Source of the DNA: an uncultured Raoultella sp.
GTDB lineage: Bacteria; Pseudomonadota; Gammaproteobacteria; Enterobacterales; Enterobacteriaceae
Assembly (NCBI GenBank): GCA_900759445.1
Contig: CAAEVH010000004.1
Span: 186,001-250,000 of the forward strand
Length of the DNA: 64,000 nucleotides
Reading direction: 5' to 3'
Made by a program: the position numbers and the translations under genes. Within the stretch, counting starts at the first letter, position 1, and each line of letters opens with the position of its first letter. Below the pieces are notes generated by a model, which saw nothing but the letters and a program-made list of their open reading frames with translations, did not search any database and had not been told where the DNA came from. Shown piece after piece: positions 40,980-50,643 of this stretch.

Positions 40980-42109
40980 TACGCGCCCTCCCCAAGACCC
41001 GCCGCGATGGCTTCGCCAATCGCTTTCAGCGCCTGTTCAGCATCTTCACCCTGGGCGGTAAAGCGCAGGTGATGTCCTTTCTTCACGCCTAATGCCACAA
41101 CTTTCATCAGACTGCGTCCATTCGCCGGCTTGCCGGTTCCATCAAGATTTGTCACGGTAATTTCACTGTTAAATTGTTTAATCGTATTCACCAGCATGGT
41201 GCCCGGGCGGGCGTGTAAACCATGCTCATTGCGCACAATAAATTCGGCGCTCAGTACATCATCAGTTAAGGCATCATCGCTGGTCAGCAGCGCCAGCACC
41301 GTTGCCGCATCGGCTTTCAACAAACGGTCAGCTTTATTATTCAGCAGCAGATCGCCTAGGCGCTTCAGCACCGCAACCGGTTGTTCGTCATTCATGGCGA
41401 CGGTCACCAGCAGGGCTGCCGCTTCACCTTGTACATCGAACGCTGTTGCTGCGCGGCTGACCGCAACGGCGCTGCGCACATTGCCTTCAGCACAGTCATT
41501 CAGCCAGATCCCCTGACCGAGATTCATCGGTTGCTCATTAATGGCTCTGGCCACAAAGGTGGCGTCAACCGCGCCGACCTCTTTCAGCCGTGCGGCGTTG
41601 AGCGCCTGCAGCGTGACCAGCGAGTTGGCAACGACGTCCAGCGACAGCGTTTCGTTATCAAGCTTCAGCTGTTCGCTTTGCTTTTCCCCCATCAGCAACG
41701 CGCGCAACTCTTCCGCCGTGGTCGCAGATTTCAGCTGTTCAGCGACGGAGTCATCGCTCAGCACATGCGTCAGCTGACGCAGTAAACCAAGGTGCTCATC
41801 AGAGCTGGCAGCGATGCCGATTGCCACATAAGCAACCTGCCCTTCCCCCCAGATCACACCCTGCGGAAACTGAAACACCTGCACGCCGGTTTTCAGCACC
41901 CGATCGCGCGTGTCCGTCGTACCGTGAGGAATAGCAATACCGTTGCCGAGGAACGTGGACGTCTGTTGTTCACGCGCCAGCATGCCATCGACGTAGCCTT
42001 CCGCTACGTTACCTGCCAGCACTAAGGCAGCGGCAACCTGGCGAATAGCCTCTTCTTTATTCCCGGCCTGTTCGCCCGGGTGAATATCCTGAACAGATAA
42101 CTGGAACAT
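40979..42109 (-). CDS. fruB: PTS fructose EIIA/HPr fusion protein FruB (DTP)
   Basis: Diphosphoryl transfer protein of 376 residues. The N-terminal EIIA domain has the phosphorylated His62 in [10 protein letters not shown] central M domain follows, then a C-terminal HPr-like domain with His299 in EHGLHARPG. It passes phosphate from Enzyme I to FruA. It is the first gene of the operon, with Cra operators at 42131-42142 and 42198-42209. Confidence 0.97.
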   Translation of the reverse strand: MFQLSVQDIHPGEQAGNKEEAIRQVAAALVLAGNVAEGYVDGMLAREQQTSTFLGNGIAIPHGTTDTRDRVLKTGVQVFQFPQGVIWGEGQVAYVAIGIAASSDEHLGLLRQLTHVLSDDSVAEQLKSATTAEELRALLMGEKQSEQLKLDNETLSLDVVANSLVTLQALNAARLKEVGAVDATFVARAINEQPMNLGQGIWLNDCAEGNVRSAVAVSRAATAFDVQGEAAALLVTVAMNDEQPVAVLKRLGDLLLNNKADRLLKADAATVLALLTSDDALTDDVLSAEFIVRNEHGLHARPGTMLVNTIKQFNSEITVTNLDGTGKPANGRSLMKVVALGVKKGHHLRFTAQGEDAEQALKAIGEAIAAGLGEGA

Positions 42110-42130
42110 GGTTCTCCTCTCCCGCTGATT

Positions 42131-42142
42131 TGAAACGATTCA
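42131..42142 (-). promoter_or_regulatory. Cra (FruR) operator proximal to fruB
   Basis: TGAAACGATTCA matches the Cra consensus and lies about 20 bp before the fruB start, as in the two-operator E. coli fru promoter. Confidence 0.85.
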
Positions 42143-42197
42143 GCTAACATGAGAAAAAAGGCGTCACCTGACTCCATCAGTTATGGCGAGATGACGC

Positions 42198-42209
42198 TGA
42201 AACGTTTCA
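42198..42209 (-). promoter_or_regulatory. Cra (FruR) operator distal to fruB
   Basis: TGAAACGTTTCA, a perfect palindrome, within GCTGAAACGTTTCAAG, matches the strong Cra site of the E. coli fru operon. It lies 67 bp from the proximal site. Fructose 1-phosphate would release Cra. Confidence 0.9.
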
Positions 42210-42247
42210 AGAAGTCTTGCTCTTTTTTCTTCAGCACACAAGTAAAG

Positions 42248-42332
42248 TTGACAAATTACTTGCTGAATTTAGAGATAACGCACATTTTTTCCACGGAGGA
42301 GAAAAAATTGCTGACGCAAAAACGGCGTCAGC
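42248..42332 (+). promoter_or_regulatory. Candidate setB promoter and leader hairpin
   Basis: TTGACA (42248-42253), a 17-bp spacer and AGAGAT form a plausible sigma-70 promoter facing setB. An 8-bp stem GCTGACGC/GCGTCAGC (42310-42332) lies about 150 bp before the setB start, implying a long structured leader. No ORF in this 368-bp gap looks real. Confidence 0.4.
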
Positions 42333-42477
42333 CTGTCAGATTCAGCAGCGTCAGCAAACTGCTTTCTCTGACTGAAATGCTATTTTGATTTTTGATGCCG
42401 ATTTTGATTTGGCTCCCTGTTTATTTTCTGACAAGCAGCGTAAACTCCGCGTCTCTTCACATTATTGATATCAAAAC

Positions 42478-43659
42478 ATGCACAACACCCCCGTAGCCGC
42501 CACACCCAAGGCGTTTGATTTAACGTCTTCGGCGTTCCTGCTTGTCGCATTTCTGACGGGTATCGCCGGTGCGTTGCAGACGCCAACGCTCAGCCTTTTT
42601 CTGACGGATGAAGTCCATGCCCGTCCCGGCATGGTCGGGTTCTTTTTTACCGGTAGCGCCGTAATCGGCATTTTGGTGAGTCAGTTTCTGGCCGGACGTT
42701 CAGATAAAAAAGGCGATCGCAAAAACCTGATTGTGTTTTGCTGCGTGCTGGGGATGTTGGCCTGCGTGCTGTTCGCCTGGAACCGTAACTATTTTATTCT
42801 GCTATTTGTCGGGGTATTCCTCAGCAGCTTCGGTTCGACCGCCAACCCCCAAATGTTTGCTCTCGCCCGCGAGCACGCCGACCGTACGGGTCGGGAAGCC
42901 GTCATGTTCAGCTCGATATTACGTGCGCAGGTTTCGCTGGCCTGGGTGATTGGCCCACCGCTGGCCTACGCGCTGGCCATGGGGTTTAGCTTTACGGTGA
43001 TGTACCTCAGCGCGGCGGTGGCGTTTGTTGTCTGCGGCGTAATGGTCTGGCTGTTCTTACCCTCGATGAGTAAAAACGTGCCTCTCGCGACAGGGGCGGT
43101 AGAAGCCCCGCGCCGCAATCGACGCGACACGCTGCTGCTGTTTGTTATCTGCACGTTAATGTGGGGGACTAACAGTCTCTATATCATTAATATGCCGTTG
43201 TTTATTATCAACGAACTGCATCTGCCGGAAAAGCTGGCGGGCATCATGATGGGAACTGCCGCGGGGTTGGAAATCCCAACCATGTTGATTGCCGGATACT
43301 TCGCGAAGCGTCTGGGCAAACGCCTGTTGATGAGAATCGCCGTTGTCGCCGGATTTTTCTTTTATGCCGGCATGCTGTTGGCCCACTCTCCGGCGATATT
43401 GCTTGGCTTACAGCTGCTGAATGCGATTTACATCGGCATCCTCGGCGGGATTGGGATGCTCTATTTCCAGGATCTGATGCCGGGACAAGCGGGTTCAGCC
43501 ACAACTCTCTATACAAATACCATTCGCGTGGGCTGGATTATTGCCGGATCGTTGGCGGGTATTGCCGCTGAAATCTGGAACTATCACGCGGTATTCTGGT
43601 TTGCGTTGGTGATGATCGTCGCCACCGTCGCGTGCCTGACGCGCATCAAAGACATTTAA
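42478..43659 (+). CDS. setB: Sugar efflux transporter SetB
   Basis: Major facilitator of 393 residues exporting lactose, glucose and related sugars in E. coli. Sequence tracks E. coli SetB closely ([55 protein letters not shown]). No strong Shine-Dalgarno is seen before the ATG. Its 3' end overlaps convergent yeiW by 4 bases. Confidence 0.95.
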   Translation: MHNTPVAATPKAFDLTSSAFLLVAFLTGIAGALQTPTLSLFLTDEVHARPGMVGFFFTGSAVIGILVSQFLAGRSDKKGDRKNLIVFCCVLGMLACVLFAWNRNYFILLFVGVFLSSFGSTANPQMFALAREHADRTGREAVMFSSILRAQVSLAWVIGPPLAYALAMGFSFTVMYLSAAVAFVVCGVMVWLFLPSMSKNVPLATGAVEAPRRNRRDTLLLFVICTLMWGTNSLYIINMPLFIINELHLPEKLAGIMMGTAAGLEIPTMLIAGYFAKRLGKRLLMRIAVVAGFFFYAGMLLAHSPAILLGLQLLNAIYIGILGGIGMLYFQDLMPGQAGSATTLYTNTIRVGWIIAGSLAGIAAEIWNYHAVFWFALVMIVATVACLTRIKDI

Positions 43660-43910
43660 GGTGCGGTCAGCGCTTCGAGCTCAATGAGATAGACCATGGC
43701 CTGGTGCGTCGTCTGTCCGCACATTTCCGCACTGGGCTGTAAACCGGCGCACACTTTTGGCCGCAGAGGCGAAGCAAAAATTTTACAGCGCAGGGATTCA
43801 TCCAGTTGAACGCATGGCGTATTAGCGGGCTTGCCATCAGGCATGCCGGGGATGGGACTGGAAATTGAAGGCGCGGTGCAACATGCACCACAATCCGGAC
43901 GGCATTCCAT
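43656..43910 (-). CDS. yeiW: YkgJ-family cysteine cluster protein YeiW
   Basis: Protein of 84 residues with the CxxxCGACC cysteine cluster ([11 protein letters not shown]) and further Cys at CVQL, CKIF, CAGL and CGQT. Length equals E. coli YeiW (UPF0153). These proteins are thought to bind zinc or an iron-sulfur group; function unknown. Confidence 0.9.
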   Translation of the reverse strand: MECRPDCGACCTAPSISSPIPGMPDGKPANTPCVQLDESLRCKIFASPLRPKVCAGLQPSAEMCGQTTHQAMVYLIELEALTAP

Positions 43911-44067
43911 ACAGTACTCTCTTTATCGTAAACCATCGGATTGTGCAGGAAGCGCACAGTAACACCTTTTTTGCACCAGCAAAAGCATCAATTCCGCTTG
44001 CCTGAATGCCCCGGCGCGAGTAGTTTTACGCGATATTTTAGACACTCCTCATTACAGGATTTTTTCG

Positions 44068-44640
44068 ATGCCAAGAGCGAACGAAATTAAAAAAGGTATG
44101 GTACTGAATTACAACGGCAAACTGCTGATTGTAAAAGATATTGATATTCAATCACCAACCGCACGTGGCGCCGCCACGCTGTACAAAATGCGTTTTTCTG
44201 ATGTTCGTACCGGTCTGAAAGTTGAAGAGCGCTTCAAAGGTGATGACATCGTTGATACCGTCACCCTGAGCCGTCGTGGCGTTGATTTCTCCTATGTCGA
44301 TGGCAACGAATACGTCTTCATGGATAAAGAAGACTATACCCCGTATACCTTCACCAAAGACCAGATCGAAGAAGAATTGCTGTTCATCCCGGAAGGCGGA
44401 ATGCCGGATATGCAGGTACTGACCTGGGACGGCCAGCTGCTGGCGCTTGAACTGCCGCAAACGGTAGACCTGGAAATCGTTGAAACGGCACCGGGCATTA
44501 AAGGCGCGTCAGCAAGTGCGCGTAACAAACCAGCGACCATGAGCACCGGTCTGGTTATCCTGGTTCCTGAATATCTGAGTGCAGGTGAAAAAATCCGTAT
44601 TCATATCGAAGAACGTCGCTACATGGGCCGCGCAGACTAA
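44068..44640 (+). CDS. efpL: Elongation factor P-like protein EfpL (YeiP)
   Basis: EF-P paralogue of 190 residues that helps ribosomes through difficult motifs including polyproline. The loop entering the peptidyl-transferase centre carries Arg33 (SPTARGAA) in place of the modified Lys of EF-P, as in other EfpL proteins. The C-terminal OB domain motif [17 protein letters not shown] is present. A terminator follows. Confidence 0.96.
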   Translation: MPRANEIKKGMVLNYNGKLLIVKDIDIQSPTARGAATLYKMRFSDVRTGLKVEERFKGDDIVDTVTLSRRGVDFSYVDGNEYVFMDKEDYTPYTFTKDQIEEELLFIPEGGMPDMQVLTWDGQLLALELPQTVDLEIVETAPGIKGASASARNKPATMSTGLVILVPEYLSAGEKIRIHIEERRYMGRAD

Positions 44641-44663
44641 CTTTTCTGCTGCGACAGCGGTGA

Positions 44664-44698
44664 AAAGGGACAGCATTTGCTGTCCCTTTGTTCTTTTC
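44664..44698 (+). terminator. Terminator of efpL
   Basis: An 11-bp stem AAAGGGACAGC/GCTGTCCCTTT (44664-44689, ATTT loop) is followed by GTTCTTTT. Confidence 0.85.
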
Positions 44699-45329
44699 AG
44701 CCCTGGCTGCTGAGGTAAAAATCATCCACCAACAGAGATTCCAGATACAGCTCATCCTCACGCATAAAATGCGTTATGACGTTAACCGCCTGAGGATAAA
44801 CCCCCTCTTCGTCCCGGTGTAAACAACTTTCCCGTAGCAGGGGTGCCCAGCACATAATGTGATGATGCAAAAAGTAATATTGCGCCGATAACGTCTCCTT
44901 TTTGGTAACCATTCTCGCCATCAGTGCCAGCTGTACAGCAATATGGTCGGCAGGCTCGTTGTCCTGCGGGGTCAGCCCATACTCGACTAACAGCACATTC
45001 ATTTCCTTGCGTTCTTCAGGTGCGGTCGTATGCGGATAATGCCCCGCATAAGGTGAAACACCGCCAGGAGGTGCCAGTAAAAACAACGAGGCATAGTCCG
45101 CCGCCAGCTCCAGCTGTCGGCTTTCCCGGCGCAGCGCGCGAACGAGACTACGTTCCAGGTTTTTGACATCAACGGATAACCCAGGGATAGCCGTCAACGA
45201 CGCCAGCCACTTTCGGCTTTCCCCACTTTCCAGGCGGATGAGTTGCTCCTCGTCCAGCTCGCGGAACAGCAGTTGCGAAAACCACTGGTACACCGCCGCC
45301 CGCTGTCGATGAATGTGATTATGCTGCAC
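44697..45329 (-). CDS. torD: TorD/DmsD-family molybdoenzyme chaperone
   Basis: Cytoplasmic chaperone of 210 residues, expected to guide cofactor loading and Tat export of the adjoining reductase. The family motif EPADHIAVQLALMARM lies near the middle, with the preceding LLVEYGLTPQ. It is somewhat longer than E. coli TorD (199). The start overlaps the reductase stop by 11 bases, so the two are translationally coupled. Confidence 0.87.
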   Translation of the reverse strand: MQHNHIHRQRAAVYQWFSQLLFRELDEEQLIRLESGESRKWLASLTAIPGLSVDVKNLERSLVRALRRESRQLELAADYASLFLLAPPGGVSPYAGHYPHTTAPEERKEMNVLLVEYGLTPQDNEPADHIAVQLALMARMVTKKETLSAQYYFLHHHIMCWAPLLRESCLHRDEEGVYPQAVNVITHFMREDELYLESLLVDDFYLSSQG

Positions 45330-47817
45330 TTGCCCCCTCCTCTTTCACAACCTCCGGCCCGCCAAAGCCCGTGACCTGCGGGGCATTCTCCTGGTACCGC
45401 TCCACCTCGACCAGCACCGTATGCGCCGAAGGCCCCTGCGCCAGTTGTGATGTACCGATATCCGCACTCAGCACATTCGGATCGCCATAAGTGCATAGTG
45501 TGCCCGCTTTCCCACCTTCCTGCGGCGAATACCACGCGCCTTCGTGAATCCGGACGACGCCAGGCGCGTAATCCGGACTGATCACCACCCCGGCCAGTAC
45601 CTGGCCTCTGGCGTTAAACACGCGCGCAATATCCCCGGCTTTCAGGCCACGTGCGCGGGCATCCGACTGGCTCATGTACAGCGGCTCTCTTCCTGCCACC
45701 GCATAGGTGTTGCGAAACGCCTCGCTTGAGCACAGCTGAGAGTGCAGACGTTTATCCGGATGGCAGGACTGCAGATGCAGCGGATATTTATCTGTTTTGC
45801 TGCCATGGGTACGCTCAAAGGGTTCCATCCACACCGGATGCCCCGGGCAGTCCTCGTAGGCAAAGCCCGCGATGGTTTTGCTGTAAATTTCAATCAGACC
45901 AGAGGGTGTTCCTAACGGATTGATATCCGGCTGTTCGCGAAATTCTCCGTGACGCACCCACGGCTTCCCGGCAGGATATTCAATGTATCCTTCGCCCTGC
46001 CAGAAGCTCTCGAAGTTCGGCATACTCACGCCAAGGGACGCTCCCGTTTTCGCGCCCTCATCATAAATGGCTTTTATCCACTGCATTTCATCCCGCTTTT
46101 CGCGGTATGTCTCTTCCTGACCAAAGCGTTTGCACAGACCGGCAAAGACATCAAAGTCATGTCGCGCTTCAAACTGCGGTTTAACCACCTGATGTATCGC
46201 CATCAGCCCTTTATTCGAGTGTGTACCGAACTGCTCAATGTCATTACGCTCAAAGCGCGTGGTCACCGGCAGGACGATATCGGCAAAACGACAGGATGCT
46301 GTCCACTGATGATCCAGAACGACCACGGTTTCCAGCTTCTTCCACGCTTCGATCATGCGGTTACGATCCTGCTGCGCATGGAACGGATTGGCGGCGCTGA
46401 AAATCGCCATTTTGATATCAGGGAAAGTTAATGTTTCACCGTTGAAAGCGATCTTTTTGCCTGGCGCCAGCAGACAATCGATCATTCGCGAGGTAGGAAT
46501 ATGCTCTGAAGCGCCGCGGAAATCCGCTTTGTATTTCGCGGCCGGGGGATTGTTGATGCTCCCGAGGCCGGACAGGACGGGACCGGCAGAGGTGACCGTC
46601 CCGCCGCCGTTATAGTGCCAGCCAAACCCTACTCCGCCGCCCGGCAAGCCAATTTGCCCAACCATGCTGGCCAGCACCACCAGCATCCACGGATACTGCT
46701 CGCCATGGTGCATACGCTGCACGCACCAGCCGCCCATAAACTGTGTCCGGCCTTTGACCAGCAGGCGGGCGAAGTCGCGGATCTGCTCCGCCGTCAGGCC
46801 GCAAATTTCCGCCGCCCATTCGGCATTTTTCGGCTGCTTGTCGCTTTCCCCAAGCAGATACGGCAAGAACTGTTCAAAGCCCACGGTATAATCGTTAATG
46901 AACGCCACGTCATACAGTTTTTCTTCGTACAGGGTATGCGCCAGCGCCAGCAATAACGCGACATCCGTTTGCGGTCGCAGCGCCAGCTGCTCACAGCCAA
47001 GATAGTTTTGCGACTTGCTACGCACCGGATCAACGCTGATAACGCGCATCTTACCCTGCGCAACCGCTTCTTTAATCTGCTGCCAATAGCCAAACGCATC
47101 GTGATCGGGAACCAGGAACTCGATCTGCAGATTCTTGATAGGATCGCAGCCCCACAGCACGATGGTTTGGGTATTTTCGATAACCAGCGGGAGTGACGTT
47201 TGCTGCTCATAAACTTCCAGCGAACCAATCACATGCGGCAAAATGACCTGCGCTGCGGCTGCCGAGTAGTCGCCGACGGTGGTTACATAGCTACCGTGCA
47301 AGCCGAGTCCCCGATCCATCGCGCCGCCGGCCTTATGATATTTGCCAACAATTTGCCAGTCCGCCAGCCCGGTAAAGACACCAGAAGATCCGTAGGTCTT
47401 TTGTACCCGCTCCAGCTCTTCATAAACCAGATCCAACGCCTGATCCCAGCTCACACGGACAAAGCGATTATCGCCGCGCTGGTTGCGATCTGACTTTTCA
47501 CGCTTGCGCAGCCAGTCCAGCCGCACCATCGGGTAGCGCACGCGCGATGGGTTGTAGACCACCTCCCGAACGGCATTGAGCATATCGCAGGGGTATTTGT
47601 CATGTTTGAAGGGGCGGGTATCGACCCATTCACCGTTCACGACTTTGGCTTCAAAAGCGCCAAAGTGCGAGCCAGACTGGATCCATTGCTCCGGGTTTTC
47701 ACCCGCTGCCCAGACCTTTGAGATCAGTGGATTTGGCCCTAAAGCGCTGACGGCACCGACTGCCAGCATTCCACTTAAAAACCGTCGACGTGACGGATTA
47801 AAATCATGAATATCCAT
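45319..47817 (-). CDS. torA: TorA-like periplasmic molybdopterin reductase (TMAO/S-oxide)
   Basis: Mo-bis-MGD enzyme of the DMSO reductase family, 832 residues. The Tat signal is SRRRFLSG (9-16) with cleavage near VWAAG. Strong similarity to E. coli TorA is seen in RYPMVRLDWLRKR, RGDNRFVRVSWD, VYEQQTS, GWHYNGGGT and DIGTSQLAQGPSAHT. The Mo-ligand Ser is Ser185 in VGDYSAAAAQ. The operon order cytochrome-reductase-chaperone equals torCAD. TorZ/BisC-type substrates (biotin or methionine sulfoxide) remain possible. Confidence 0.88.
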   Translation of the reverse strand: MDIHDFNPSRRRFLSGMLAVGAVSALGPNPLISKVWAAGENPEQWIQSGSHFGAFEAKVVNGEWVDTRPFKHDKYPCDMLNAVREVVYNPSRVRYPMVRLDWLRKREKSDRNQRGDNRFVRVSWDQALDLVYEELERVQKTYGSSGVFTGLADWQIVGKYHKAGGAMDRGLGLHGSYVTTVGDYSAAAAQVILPHVIGSLEVYEQQTSLPLVIENTQTIVLWGCDPIKNLQIEFLVPDHDAFGYWQQIKEAVAQGKMRVISVDPVRSKSQNYLGCEQLALRPQTDVALLLALAHTLYEEKLYDVAFINDYTVGFEQFLPYLLGESDKQPKNAEWAAEICGLTAEQIRDFARLLVKGRTQFMGGWCVQRMHHGEQYPWMLVVLASMVGQIGLPGGGVGFGWHYNGGGTVTSAGPVLSGLGSINNPPAAKYKADFRGASEHIPTSRMIDCLLAPGKKIAFNGETLTFPDIKMAIFSAANPFHAQQDRNRMIEAWKKLETVVVLDHQWTASCRFADIVLPVTTRFERNDIEQFGTHSNKGLMAIHQVVKPQFEARHDFDVFAGLCKRFGQEETYREKRDEMQWIKAIYDEGAKTGASLGVSMPNFESFWQGEGYIEYPAGKPWVRHGEFREQPDINPLGTPSGLIEIYSKTIAGFAYEDCPGHPVWMEPFERTHGSKTDKYPLHLQSCHPDKRLHSQLCSSEAFRNTYAVAGREPLYMSQSDARARGLKAGDIARVFNARGQVLAGVVISPDYAPGVVRIHEGAWYSPQEGGKAGTLCTYGDPNVLSADIGTSQLAQGPSAHTVLVEVERYQENAPQVTGFGGPEVVKEEGASAA

Positions 47818-47820
47818 AAA

Positions 47821-48960
47821 TTATCCTTTTGAATTGTTAGGTTGAGGTATATCGCTGGCGTGAGTCTGGAGATATTTCAACAACGTACGGTCTTCCACCG
47901 GGTTAAGCCGGTAGTAGGTGGACATGGATTTCAGTCCGGCGATCCAGCCATTCGCGGAATAACGGGTCGGCGGCGGCGTGCTGTGGCAAGCGCTACAGGT
48001 GGATTGCAACATCTGATCGGCGTATTGCCAGAGGGGGTCAATATTGTCGGTAAACCCCTCCGCCGAACTCCAGGCTGTCACGCTTACCTGCTGCCACTCC
48101 TGATGTGACTCCGGATCAACCTGTGTTTGCTCAACCTTCACATTGCTCATCAGCGAGGCATCTAATACGGCAGCAAAAACGCGTTTACCCATATACTGAG
48201 TAATCACCCGTCCCCGTCCTTTGCTTTCCCGCCAGCCGGTCAGCTCTATCTGAACGTTTTTTCCTTCTCTTTTCAGCACACGCACTTGCGTTGCCGGGTA
48301 CAGCATGGCTTTACCTGCCGGGCTCTCTGCTGTCGCAGTCAGTGATTTTTCGCCTAACGAATACAGCGTCGTCGCCGTGGGTAACTGCTCTCCCTGACGC
48401 TGCAACTGCTTATAACGATCGCGAAAACCGCTGCTCATATCGGGTTTGTGATGGGCAATGCCTTTGTGACAATCGATACAGTTACTGTCTTTTGCCGCCG
48501 CCGCGGTCATTTGCGCCGCTGCATTTGCCGATTGCTTACCGTGATCCATCGCCTCATAGCTATGGCAGGATTTACACGCCGCAGAATTATTCGCGCTCAT
48601 GCGCGCCCATTCTCGCTGGGCCAACTCCGCCCGCTTTGCGGCAAATTTTTCCGGGGTATCGATCGAAGGAGAGATAAAGGTGTGGTAGAGGTCGTTTAAG
48701 GCTTGCGTTTTACGAACCAGCGTTGGGACGATGCCTGGCGGAATATGACAATCCTTACACTCCGCACGCACACCTGAAGCATTACGAAAATGCACGCTGG
48801 TTTTATACTCCTCGCCAGATGTGCGCATCGAGTGACACGATAAACAAAACTCGGTAGAACTGGTGTAATGAACGCCTTGCCACGTTCCCCAAATAGCCAG
48901 GGCCATTGCTACCGCCCCGGCGAATGCGCACCATAGTGCGTTTTTTCTTATCCACGACAT
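47821..48960 (-). CDS. torC: Pentaheme c-type cytochrome of the TorC/TorY family
   Basis: Membrane-anchored quinol-oxidising cytochrome that feeds the adjoining reductase. After an N-terminal helix come four CxxCH sites in the NapC/NirT-like domain (CLSCH, CKDCH, CKSCH, CIDCH); a fifth, CSACH, lies in the C-terminal domain. I chose MSWIRKNALW (48960), which has a GGAGG Shine-Dalgarno, over an ATG four codons upstream. It is first in the operon and 3 bp before the reductase gene. E. coli TorC (390 residues) and TorY (366) are both similar in length. Confidence 0.88.
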   Translation of the reverse strand: MSWIRKNALWCAFAGAVAMALAIWGTWQGVHYTSSTEFCLSCHSMRTSGEEYKTSVHFRNASGVRAECKDCHIPPGIVPTLVRKTQALNDLYHTFISPSIDTPEKFAAKRAELAQREWARMSANNSAACKSCHSYEAMDHGKQSANAAAQMTAAAAKDSNCIDCHKGIAHHKPDMSSGFRDRYKQLQRQGEQLPTATTLYSLGEKSLTATAESPAGKAMLYPATQVRVLKREGKNVQIELTGWRESKGRGRVITQYMGKRVFAAVLDASLMSNVKVEQTQVDPESHQEWQQVSVTAWSSAEGFTDNIDPLWQYADQMLQSTCSACHSTPPPTRYSANGWIAGLKSMSTYYRLNPVEDRTLLKYLQTHASDIPQPNNSKG

Positions 48961-49089
48961 GCTTGCCTCCATTTTTTTAATAGCGACACGCTAAGGGATA
49001 ATAAAAATCAAAAATAGAGACAGCGAAGGCAGATTATAGGAACAGCATCCACTCTATGAGGTTCGTCAAATAGTAAAGAGCAGAAGTCC

Positions 49090-49102
49090 GTAATATAATT
49101 AC
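49090..49102. promoter_or_regulatory. Palindrome in the torC-mocR divergent region
   Basis: GTAAT-ATA-ATTAC lies 24 bp before the regulator start. It may be an operator or simply part of an AT-rich promoter. I see no FNR or TorR box in the roughly 165-bp divergent gap. Confidence 0.3.
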
Positions 49103-49125
49103 CATCTATAAATAAGGAATTTATC

Positions 49126-50598
49126 ATGCTCAAACTGACTCTCGATAGAGAAAGCCGGACTCCGCTGCAGTTGCAGATATTTCAATTTTATTTACAGGCC
49201 ATTCAGCGTGGTGATTTGCTGTGTGGAGATAAACTCCCCTCTATTCGCGAGCAGGCTCAGGCATTGAACATTGCCAAAATAACGGTAGTGATGGCCTATG
49301 ATAAGCTGATGGCGGCTGGATTAATTAAGAGCCGACACGGCATTGGCTATGAGGTGATATTCACCACGCCTGTACGTGTAACCCCAGCGCATGTGTCCGT
49401 ACCCCAGGGCTCTCCGCCAGTAACACCAAAAGCGGCCGGGGTCTCTACCGATGTTTACGCAGAGCCTGGGCGGGAGTGCTACTGCCGGATGGGCGTCCCC
49501 GATCCCAATGCTTTTCCCTGGGCAAGCTGGCGAAAATGGAATAACGCGCCAAGCGTACTTAAAGAGCAATTGTTTACCCGATATCATTCATCAAATGGAT
49601 TATTTTCACTGCGTGAGCAACTAGCCAGGTACCTTAATTTATCTCGCGGCATTAATACCCGGGCGGAGAACATCATCATTACCAATGGGATTCAGGAAGG
49701 ATTGTCGCTGCTCAGTCAAATATTTATTGTTCATCATGCCGTCAGTCAGCAAAAAAAGTGCCACGTTGTAGCCGAATCCCCTTGCTATTCTGGCGCATGG
49801 CATCTGTTTAATTATTACGGTGCAGACATTACGTCAATTGCTGTAGATAACCACGGGCTGCAAACAGATAAATTACCCGAATATGAAACCCAGCTTTGCT
49901 ATGTGACTCCGGCTCACCAGTATCCAATGGGAAGCGTCCTTTCGCTGGAGCGCCGTCAGTCATTATTGACGTGGGCGCAGCGCGTCGGCGCTTATATCCT
50001 TGAAGACGACTACGATGCTGTTTTTACCTATGGCGAGAACCCCCTTCCAGCACTGAAAGCTATGGATTATCACAACCGGGTTATCTACATGGGGACATTT
50101 TCCAAAACGCTGGGGCCGGGAACGCGTCTTGGCTATCTCATTTGTCCTGATGAACTGCTCCCGGCAGTAAAGAATATGAAAGCACTCAATAACAATGGCA
50201 GTCAGTGGTTATTGCAGCAATTTTTAGCCGAATTAATGCAAAATCAGGTGTTTTACTCGCACATCAGCAAGCTGGCCTGCAACTATGCGGCGCGCCTCAA
50301 TCTGTTACGCGATGGCCTTTCTGTTCTGTTTCCGTCAGGGAAAATCGCTGGCGCAACAGCGGGTCTGCACCTCTCGTTACGCGTTGACAGACACCCAGAT
50401 ATGATAGCCAGGCTGCAACAGCGCTGCCTGCTGGCAGGGATCCGCTTTGACACTCTGCCAGATATAGAAAATGGCTCAGGAGCCGCATGGCGTAGGGAGA
50501 ATAGCGATGCTGTTATGTTTTTCGGGTTTGGCGGATTGCAGATACAGCAGATCAAAAAGGTGCTGTCGGTACTGGAGCAGGCGCTAGCGCAGCCTTGA
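49126..50598 (+). CDS. MocR-type GntR regulator with aminotransferase domain
   Basis: Protein of 490 residues. The N-terminal GntR winged helix (PLQLQIFQFYLQAIQRGDLL, KLPSIREQAQALNIAKITV) is linked to a fold-type I aminotransferase domain. PLP-binding features are present: VTPAHQYPMGS, LEDDYDAVF and the Schiff-base Lys327 in GTFSKTLGPGTRLGY. MocR proteins sense PLP adducts of amino compounds. It is divergent from the tor-like operon and convergent with uxuA, so the tor operon is its only close candidate target. The exact role is unknown. Confidence 0.87.
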   Translation: MLKLTLDRESRTPLQLQIFQFYLQAIQRGDLLCGDKLPSIREQAQALNIAKITVVMAYDKLMAAGLIKSRHGIGYEVIFTTPVRVTPAHVSVPQGSPPVTPKAAGVSTDVYAEPGRECYCRMGVPDPNAFPWASWRKWNNAPSVLKEQLFTRYHSSNGLFSLREQLARYLNLSRGINTRAENIIITNGIQEGLSLLSQIFIVHHAVSQQKKCHVVAESPCYSGAWHLFNYYGADITSIAVDNHGLQTDKLPEYETQLCYVTPAHQYPMGSVLSLERRQSLLTWAQRVGAYILEDDYDAVFTYGENPLPALKAMDYHNRVIYMGTFSKTLGPGTRLGYLICPDELLPAVKNMKALNNNGSQWLLQQFLAELMQNQVFYSHISKLACNYAARLNLLRDGLSVLFPSGKIAGATAGLHLSLRVDRHPDMIARLQQRCLLAGIRFDTLPDIENGSGAAWRRENSDAVMFFGFGGLQIQQIKKVLSVLEQALAQP

Positions 50599-50605
50599 TG
50601 AATTT

Positions 50606-50634
50606 CAGGGATCGCGCCTGCGGCACAATCCCTG
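50606..50634. terminator. Inverted repeat between mocR and uxuA
   Basis: CAGGGAT/ATCCCTG (7-bp arms, 15-base loop) lies between two convergent genes. It lacks a good T-run, so termination is uncertain. Confidence 0.35.
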
Positions 50635-50643
50635 TTGTTACCC

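Noticed and set aside
42149..42388. Open frame of 79 codons over the Cra sites upstream of setB
   Set aside because: Overlaps known operator DNA, has no Shine-Dalgarno and no protein-like pattern.
48973..49125. Search for FNR or TorR boxes upstream of the tor-like operon
   Set aside because: I found only isolated ATCAA-like halves and no direct-repeat TorR boxes; nothing strong enough to list.
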